The translations under genes and the position numbers were made by a program. From NCBI GenBank assembly GCA_035570275.1, contig DATMNI010000478.1, forward strand, positions 1-10,609: a stretch of 10,609 nucleotides of DNA. Reading direction: 5' to 3'. Each line of letters begins with the position of its first letter. Position 1 is the stretch's first letter. The DNA comes from DATMNI01 sp035570275. Its GTDB lineage: Bacteria; Acidobacteriota; Terriglobia; Bryobacterales; Bryobacteraceae. Positions 1-4,665 of the stretch are shown here, in pieces. Below the pieces are notes generated by a model. That model was not told the DNA's origin, did not search any database, and saw only the letters and a program-made list of their open reading frames with translations.

Positions 1-63
1 GGCCGGTGGCTGGTGGCCGGTGGCCGGTGGCCAGTGGCTGGTGGCCGGTGGCTGGTGGCCGGT
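1..63. repeat. Heptamer tandem repeat, unit GGCYRGT x 9
   Basis: Nine back-to-back 7-base units fill these 63 bases exactly, mostly GGCCGGT or GGCTGGT with one GGCCAGT. The array begins at the first base of the window, so its true length is unknown. Heptamer periodicity in a noncoding G-rich stretch is seen directly; function is unknown. Slippage during replication or a repetitive intergenic family are both possible. Confidence 0.9.
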
Positions 64-195
64 TTGTGACGCATCTTTCGAGACTCCACGGGGATTGTTG
101 CGCAATGCGTAAATGGATTGGTTGGTGGGGGTTGCGGAGACGGGTCTGGTGACGGTGACGGATCTTGAGGAGCTTTTTTCGAAGATGCGTCACAA
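64..195. mobile_element. Small MITE-like segment bounded by 14-bp inverted repeats
   Basis: TTGTGACGCATCTT at 64-77 is matched by its exact reverse complement at 182-195. The bases GGT lie just outside both ends (61-63 and 196-198), which could be a 3-bp target duplication but may be chance. A short open frame (113-202, 29 codons, beginning MDWLVGVAETG) runs across the right repeat and stops just past it. The left repeat read on the - strand also gives the peptide KMRHK. It could be a non-autonomous element, two inverted gene ends, or a coincidental hairpin. No transposase is present. Confidence 0.35.
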
Positions 196-202
196 GGTTT
201 GA

Positions 203-444
203 GCGGGTGGCGGTGGCGCGGGGTCCGAACGGCGATGGGTGAAGGTCCATGAGGGCAGGCTCCTGTCTTTGGTGTAGCACGGCTCGTGCGGGATTTCGGG
301 TATGTAAGTCTGGAAATGCCTGAAAGGACGGGCGAAAGAAATGTGGGTTCCTTGTGACGGGGGTTGGAAATCCTCAAGCGACCGTCAACTCTTCCGTGTG
401 GCAGTGACGGCGGCCGGACCCAATGAATTGTGTAAGCATAGAGT
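203..444. other. Noncoding leader region before the DUF3883 gene
   Basis: No convincing gene was found in these 242 bases. A perfect short hairpin GCACG-GCT-CGTGC lies at about 278-290 without a T-run. An inverted repeat, described separately, links 380-391 with the start codon region. No clear sigma-70 promoter was recognised. Confidence 0.5.
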
Positions 445-453
445 GTGACGGTC
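380..453 (+). promoter_or_regulatory. Inverted repeat spanning the GTG start of the DUF3883 gene
   Basis: GACCGTCA at 380-387 is the exact reverse complement of TGACGGTC at 446-453, and the pairing extends to about 12 bp if one extra base is allowed (380-391 with 441-453). The right arm covers the GTG start codon at 445. A competing partner, TGACGG at 405-410, could pair with 382-387 instead. This could be a translation-controlling hairpin with two exclusive folds, or a protein operator. The pairing is seen; the role is inferred. Confidence 0.3.
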
Positions 454-1569
454 AAGAAGCTCGCGCTGAAGCGGCTCACCAAGTCGGATCTGACCATCTT
501 TGAATGGCATTTCAGAAACCGGAACGCCGGCAACCAGAAGTCCATCAACCTGAACGCCGACGTGTTCGTCAATGAGTTGTACCCGGCAGTGCCGAGCCTC
601 GCATTGACGAACGGCAACGAGATGCCTGTCTCCGTCGGCATTTTCGGCCCCGGCGTCAAGACCGAGTTGCCACTGGCGAGGAAGATCATCAAAGGCGCGG
701 CTTACAAGCATTGGCGGCTCAATGGAGAGTTCATTTTCAACCCCGCGGGTGATCCGGAGCGTTTCAATGTGCTTCTACCGGGCGACCTCGCCGTGGAGTT
801 TGCAGGAGAGGTCCAGCCCACCTCCCTGAGGATGTTTCTTCTCGCAAGCGATCTCCCTAGTGATGCCGGGGTCCGCGCGCGGTTGAATGAGATTCTGTGC
901 GACCGCAGCATGACCGCATTATCCAAACGTGCACTGACGGTCGCAATCGATTCTGCCGATCCGGCCTCCGACCATCCCCTCAATGAGTTGATGCTCGACA
1001 CTTCTCTTGAAGACGCGGCAGCCGGCGGCTACCGCGGAATTCGCAATCTGTTGAAGCGCTCGTCGGGTTCAAAGCTCACCCGCCACGAGCTTGTTCGTGC
1101 CAGGGAAGACGCGGACAGAACCGCCGAACTCGGCGCCGAACTGGTCTTCAGTTACCTTCGTGCTCAGATGGCGGCGGGCACTGTCACGGGTGCGGATTGG
1201 GTCTCGAAGCAGAACGCGATCCTCCCTTATGATTTCGTTGTCGTTCTACCTTCCTCTCAGCGACTGAAGATTAAGGTGACCTCGACGCGTGGCCCCTTTA
1301 GGCTCCCCTTACACATCTCTTTGAGCGAGTTTCGAGACGCTGCCGATTCGCACGAGACGTACTGCATATACAGGATCTACGGGCTGGACGAGAGCGGAGC
1401 TTATCTCAGGATCGACAGAGATTTCAAGGCATTCGCCAATGAGGTGCTCGATTGTCTGGATCGCCTTCCGGACTCGGTCAATCCGGACACCCTCTCGGTC
1501 GACCCGGAAGAACTGCCGTTCGAGCCGGAGACGCGAATCGAGTTCTCTGCCGCGGATGACGCAATGTAG
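445..1569 (+). CDS. DUF3883 (NO VEIN-type) protein with degenerate nuclease motif
   Basis: 374 residues from a GTG start; no strong ribosome binding site is seen. Residues 1-200 form an N-terminal region I do not recognise, opening with LKRLTKSDLTIFEWHF and GNQKSINLN. A helical link follows (205-225), then a C-terminal domain at about 226-345 that reads like DUF3883: AELGAELVFSYL, WVSKQN, YDF, the strand LKIKVTSTRGPF, then HISLSEF and YCIYRIY. DUF3883 is a PD-(D/E)XK-like fold found in restriction and other defence loci. The family strand normally reads IEVKSTRGPF; here the E and K positions are Lys277 and Thr279, while Asp263 is kept, so catalysis looks lost. It may still bind DNA or act as a non-catalytic subunit, or be decaying with its neighbours. 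The reading frame is intact and nothing interrupts it. It converges on the methyltransferase remnant. Family call fairly sure; role unknown. Confidence 0.75.
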   Translation: MTVKKLALKRLTKSDLTIFEWHFRNRNAGNQKSINLNADVFVNELYPAVPSLALTNGNEMPVSVGIFGPGVKTELPLARKIIKGAAYKHWRLNGEFIFNPAGDPERFNVLLPGDLAVEFAGEVQPTSLRMFLLASDLPSDAGVRARLNEILCDRSMTALSKRALTVAIDSADPASDHPLNELMLDTSLEDAAAGGYRGIRNLLKRSSGSKLTRHELVRAREDADRTAELGAELVFSYLRAQMAAGTVTGADWVSKQNAILPYDFVVVLPSSQRLKIKVTSTRGPFRLPLHISLSEFRDAADSHETYCIYRIYGLDESGAYLRIDRDFKAFANEVLDCLDRLPDSVNPDTLSVDPEELPFEPETRIEFSAADDAM

Positions 1570-1997
1570 GCTCCGCTGCGGGTTTCTGCCATCCGCCCAT
1601 TGACAGCAGCGCTCAGAGATGCCTTCATCGCCTCGGCTATCGCCCTCGCCATCAGTGGCGGCACCGCGTTGCCGATCTGTCGAAAAGCTGGATTCATGGT
1701 TCCTTCAAACACGAACCCATCAGGGAAACTCTGCAGCCGCGCGGCTTCGCGAACCGAAATGCAGCGTGTCTGATCCGAATCATAGTGGATGTGGGAATAA
1801 GTGTCCTTGCCGATGTGCGCCATTAGAGTGCGAGCCGGGGCGTCCGCCCGGAGCTTCCACCAGCGGTTCGGAAAGGAGCCCACTTTGTATGGAGGCACCA
1901 TTTCCCGATGCAGGTCCGCGTACTCACGGCTTCCGGCTTTGAATCCGAGTTGCGCCGCTCGCTTCTCGAACAGCCGGTCCGCTACGGTGCAGTTGAA
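1401..1997 (-). pseudogene. C-terminal remnant of a DNA cytosine-5 methyltransferase
   Basis: An open frame on the - strand runs from a stop at 1998-2000 down to 1401. The first 130 or so codons match the end of C5 DNA methyltransferases: part of the target-recognition region (VPPYKVGSFPNRWWKLR, then APARTLMAHIGKDTYSHIHY), motif IX as ISVREAARLQSFPDGF (about 1713-1760) and motif X as FRQIGNAVPPLMARAIA (about 1635-1685). Motifs I, IV (Pro-Cys), VI and VIII, which carry the SAM site and the catalytic cysteine, are missing because the sequence changes to another gene at about 1998. The only ATG, at 1901, is internal to the homology. Beyond about 1600 the frame continues 60 or more codons antisense to the end of the DUF3883 gene with no recognisable domain, so the natural end was probably near 1570-1600. 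It cannot be an active methylase. The style resembles the methylases of Vsr/MORC/Z1-associated restriction islands. Confidence 0.85.
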
Positions 1998-2004
1998 TCA
2001 TACG

Positions 2005-2418
2005 CCACCGCTCAGTGCACTGGAGATCGCAGTGCGGAGTTGGAATCGGCTGCTCCAGAAATTGGCCGGACTCTCCGAGGAGGAGGAACTGGGCCTGATT
2101 GGTGAGTTATGGTTGCTTGAACGCCTGCTTACGAGCCAGGGGTCGGAGGCCATCGGCTTCTGGGTCGGGCCGGCGAGCGAGAATCACGATTTTCGTTACG
2201 GCTCCTGTGAGATCGAGGTGAAGACCACATCTCAAGCCGACCGGGTTCATCTCATCAACAGCATGCACCAGCTTGAGGCTAGCCAGGGACACAACCTATT
2301 CCTGCAGTCGGTTCACGTCCAGATGGCCGGCGGCCAAGCCGGGTTTTCACTATGCGCGCTGCGAATGCTGACGCACTTCACCAGGGGCCGTGCTATTCTC
2401 GAACCGCGAGGTGGATGA
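2005..2418 (+). pseudogene. Internal fragment of a DUF4420-type PD-(D/E)XK nuclease
   Basis: The + frame from about 2005 reads LSALEIAVRSWNRLL, LSEEEELGLIGELWLLERLL, FWVGPASENHDF, CEIEVKTT and VHLINSMHQLE, the order expected for DUF4420 ('PD-(D/E)XK motif protein'). The metal-binding residues look intact: Asp at 2188-2190 and Glu-Val-Lys at 2215-2223. The family is usually around 300 residues. Only about 115 codons of homology remain, missing the N-terminal part (cut at about 2000, where antisense methylase sequence begins) and the C-terminal part (lost by about 2350, before the porin gene). The frame is open upstream to an ATG at 1801, but that stretch is only the complement of the methylase. 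The stop is at 2416-2418, overlapping the porin start region. Such proteins accompany C5 methylase, Z1 and MORC-like ATPase genes in restriction islands. A broken gene; a product is unlikely. Confidence 0.75.
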
Positions 2419-2420
2419 TA

Positions 2421-3713
2421 ATGAAAGGAGCGCTGCTTTCGATTCTTCTGATCTCCCAGGTCGCGAGGTCACAGCAGTCAGGTCCCTTGTCAGCGGAAGA
2501 CCATGAGACCATCCAGCAGCTTCTGAAGCGCGTCCAATATCTGGAAGAGCAGCTCAGTGAGCTCAGAGCGCAACGGGCCGCAACGCCTGTTGTACCAGAC
2601 GACTCCGCCAAATCGGCCGGCGCGGTGGTCAAAGCCGAAATACAGGCCCAACCGGCCGAGAATCCACGCCCGCAACTTAGCACCGCAACACCGGACGCGA
2701 TGGCCCACGAAGCGCCCAGCGGTCTGCCTGCGATGCAGATTCGGGGGTTTGGAGACCTGCAGTACGCAGCCGATGACAAGAAAGGCGCCACCAATTCCTT
2801 TGCGCTGGGGGAATTCAACCTGTTTATCACGTCGAAACTGTCGGAGAGAGTCAGCATTCTTGCCGAGGCCGTGGTGGCGGCATCGCAGAATCTGGGACCC
2901 AGGCCAATCAACGTCAGCAACCAACAGACCATTGACCTGGAGCGGCTCCAACTCCAATATGCAGCCAGCGATTACCTCAACCTGACCTTTGGCCGGTACC
3001 ACACGGCGATCGGTTTCTATAACACCGCCTATCATCACAGCACGTGGCTGCAGACCGCCGTCAACCGGCCAACGGTGTTTGCGTTTGAAGACGATGGCGG
3101 CATCCTGCCGATCCACAACGTGGGCGTCTCGGCCAGCGGCCACATTCCCTCGGGGCCACTCGGCCTGCGGTACGTAGCGGAGATCGCCAACGGGCTGGCG
3201 TCGAATTCCCTGGACGAACCCGTGCAGAACATCCGTGACGACAACAACGGCAAAGCGGTCAATTTCGCTATTATGGCCCGGCCCGCCTGGGTGCCAGGTT
3301 TCCAGGCCGGATTCTCGGTGTATCGCGATGAGCTCACGCCCCCCGTCGTGCCGAAAATCGGCGAAACCATCCTGGCTGCCCATGCGGTGTGGCAGACGCC
3401 GAAGTGGGAACTGCTTAACGAGGGCATCCTGATCCGTCACGCACAAACGGATCGAGTGGTCCGCACCACGGCATTCTATACCCAGGCCTCGCGCCAGTTC
3501 GGCAAGGTTCGACCCTATTTCCGGTACCAATACCTCAATGTACCCGCAACCGACCCCGTCTTGTCCGGTATCGGGCTGCTATATGGTCCGTCCCTGGGCA
3601 TTCGGTACGATTTCAGTGAGTTTGCGGCCTTCAAGATTCAGTATGATCGAACGGACCGGCGCGCCTTAAGCGGGTTTAATGGAGTCACGACGCAGCTTTC
3701 CTTCGTGTTCTGA
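2421..3713 (+). CDS. Outer-membrane porin-like beta-barrel protein
   Basis: 430 residues from ATG 2421, chosen because GAGGTGG (2409-2414) sits 6 bases upstream and a signal peptide starts at once (MKGALLSILLISQVARS, cleavage probably before QQS); ATG 2415 is an alternative two codons longer. Residues 24-51 form a heptad-like coiled coil (IQQLLKRVQYLEEQLSELRA), as in trimeric outer-membrane proteins with a periplasmic stalk. A Pro/Ala-rich linker follows to about 104. From about 105 (MQIRGFGDLQYA) the sequence alternates aromatic/hydrophobic and polar residues in barrel strands, and it ends in QLSFVF with the C-terminal Phe needed for outer-membrane assembly. It resembles OprO/OprP-style porins in layout, but the substrate cannot be read from sequence. 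It faces a small PstS-like gene, which suggests uptake or sensing of an anion or small solute. The right edge of the restriction remnant reaches within a few bases of its start. Confidence 0.8.
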   Translation: MKGALLSILLISQVARSQQSGPLSAEDHETIQQLLKRVQYLEEQLSELRAQRAATPVVPDDSAKSAGAVVKAEIQAQPAENPRPQLSTATPDAMAHEAPSGLPAMQIRGFGDLQYAADDKKGATNSFALGEFNLFITSKLSERVSILAEAVVAASQNLGPRPINVSNQQTIDLERLQLQYAASDYLNLTFGRYHTAIGFYNTAYHHSTWLQTAVNRPTVFAFEDDGGILPIHNVGVSASGHIPSGPLGLRYVAEIANGLASNSLDEPVQNIRDDNNGKAVNFAIMARPAWVPGFQAGFSVYRDELTPPVVPKIGETILAAHAVWQTPKWELLNEGILIRHAQTDRVVRTTAFYTQASRQFGKVRPYFRYQYLNVPATDPVLSGIGLLYGPSLGIRYDFSEFAAFKIQYDRTDRRALSGFNGVTTQLSFVF

Positions 3714-3778
3714 ACCACGGTGGGGTTTTGAACCAAGCCGGTGTTTTGAACCAAGCCGGTGTTCTGAATCGAGGCTTG
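3708..3778. repeat. 18-bp tandem repeat built on the porin stop codon
   Basis: Four successive 18-base units start at 3708, 3726, 3744 and 3762. Units 2 and 3 are identical (TTTTGAACCAAGCCGGTG), unit 1 is diverged and contains the real Phe-TGA end of the porin, and unit 4 is partial (17 bases) and diverged. Because 18 is a multiple of three, each unit carries an in-frame Phe-stop. CAAGCC at 3752-3757 and GGCTTG at 3773-3778 could form a 6-bp stem between the two convergent genes, but there is no T-run. Confidence 0.85.
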
Positions 3779-3801
3779 CCTGGCCCGACCCTTGCCCGCT
3801 G

Positions 3802-4335
3802 CTAGTGCAGGGGATAACCCTTGTCACCCGGCCGTCGCCCGTCGATTCTGAGCACTTTCAAACGGCTGGGGACATGGGCAGCGTCGACAACGGCTATTGC
3901 GCCGGGAATGGCAGTCACCAGTTCGATCGCCATCTCGTCGGTGTCTACGATTTTCGGGCTGGCCACTGCTTCCGCGCGGAAGAGTTTGGAGATCCAGAAT
4001 TGCCTGAATTGCGCCTCGGTCATCTGGTATACGGTCTTAAGCACCACCATGCGTTCTCTTCCCGCGGGTATCAGGATTGTCACCCTCAACTTGGAAGACC
4101 AGAATATTTTATCCGCGAGAAAAATCTGGCGCAACTCCCCAAAAGTAAGATCGTCTACCGTTACCGCGGGATGCACCACCACAGCCACGTCGTTAGGTGC
4201 GGGCGCGGAAATGGCGAGAGCCAGCAGGCCCACATGAAGGGAGGCAATCAGACGAATCTTCCAGGAACCCAACTGTGCTCCCACATTTGGTGCCTGACCC
4301 TTGCGTGCGAATTTAGAAGAGTCGCCAAACGACAT
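3802..4335 (-). CDS. Small PstS-like periplasmic substrate-binding protein
   Basis: 177 residues from ATG 4335. A TTG start at 4272 (156 residues) is a real alternative because GGGAG lies 5 bases before it and it places the signal peptide at the N-terminus (WKIRLIASLHVGLLALAISAPA). The mature part starts DVAVVVHP and shows the short PstS-like pattern: LTFGELRQIFLADKIFWSS, TILIPAGRERMVVLKTVYQM, FRQFWISKLFRA, then PGAIAVVDA and a C-terminal KVLRIDG...GYPL. Full PstS is over 300 residues; this short single-lobe class of about 140-160 residues is annotated as phosphate-type binding protein but usually has no ABC permease beside it, and none is present here. I infer a role in ligand sensing with the adjacent porin and kinase rather than in an ABC transporter. 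It is convergent with the porin and downstream of the kinase on the same strand. Confidence 0.8.
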   Translation of the reverse strand: MSFGDSSKFARKGQAPNVGAQLGSWKIRLIASLHVGLLALAISAPAPNDVAVVVHPAVTVDDLTFGELRQIFLADKIFWSSKLRVTILIPAGRERMVVLKTVYQMTEAQFRQFWISKLFRAEAVASPKIVDTDEMAIELVTAIPGAIAVVDAAHVPSRLKVLRIDGRRPGDKGYPLH

Positions 4336-4360
4336 GATCCACAAGCTTATGATTTAAATT

Positions 4361-4371
4361 GACATAATGTC
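4361..4371 (-). promoter_or_regulatory. Palindrome GACAT-A-ATGTC upstream of the PstS-like gene
   Basis: An 11-base perfect palindrome lies 26-36 bases before ATG 4335, inside an AT-rich stretch (about 4345-4395) that stands out from its GC-rich surroundings and probably carries the promoter of the PstS-like gene. I could not fix -35 and -10 boxes with confidence. It does not resemble a Pho box. An operator is possible. Confidence 0.3.
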
Positions 4372-4395
4372 GGCAATAAAATTGCAATGTGCGCA

Positions 4396-4651
4396 CAAGC
4401 CCAGCCAGACCAGAATTAGGTTAACATTTCCCAAATCCTGACGGTAGACGAAGTTCGATGCCTGGTGTGCAGGCTCCCTGGGAAGGGGCGCTCAAGCGCG
4501 TGGAAGGAGCCGATTTGTGGATGCTTGCGCGCCCGCGCCGGCCATCCGCCGGGCGGCGCTCAGCCTCAGGACCCGCGAGCCTGAGGTGCGCGGAAAGACA
4601 GCCGTTCATCCCAAGGTTCATCGACTGATGGAATTCACCGATGGATCCAAT
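4396..4651. other. Noncoding, hairpin-rich gap between kinase and PstS-like gene
   Basis: No believable gene. Several inverted repeats crowd the stretch: GGCTCC (4472-4477) with GGAGCC (4506-4511) enclosing GCGC-TCAA-GCGC (4488-4499); GCGCCG with CGGCGC around 4535-4560; CCTCAGG (4564-4570) with CCTGAGG (4580-4586). None is followed by a T-run on either strand, so they are not textbook terminators. They may lie in a processed or attenuating leader between kinase and binding-protein transcripts. Confidence 0.45.
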
Positions 4652-4665
4652 TCATCGATGGATCG
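4632..4665. repeat. 17-bp tandem duplication across the kinase stop codon
   Basis: Two adjacent 17-base units, 4632-4648 and 4649-4665, agree at 15 of 17 positions (AATTCAYCGATGGATCS). The right-hand unit contains the kinase stop (TCA on the + strand at 4652-4654) and its last three codons. The duplicate lies outside the gene, and the protein end is not altered by it. Confidence 0.85.

Noticed and set aside
1..63. CRISPR array
   Set aside because: Units of 7 bases with no spacers; a simple tandem repeat.
1801..2004. ATG at 1801 as start of the DUF4420 protein
   Set aside because: The codons before about 2005 are the complement of methylase coding sequence, so this start is an accident of the junction.
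445..2418. A working restriction-modification system
   Set aside because: The methylase lacks its SAM and catalytic motifs, DUF4420 lacks both ends, and the DUF3883 nuclease motif is degenerate.
2352..2420. Upstream start for the porin at 2352
   Set aside because: It would put 23 residues without hydrophobic character before the signal peptide and ignore the ribosome binding site at 2409-2414.
2490..3530. 346-codon open frame on the - strand
   Set aside because: Antisense to the porin gene; no domain and no signal peptide.
4421..4621. 66-codon open frame on the - strand in the intergenic gap
   Set aside because: No ribosome binding site, Arg/Pro-rich composition typical of chance frames, and it runs over the hairpins.
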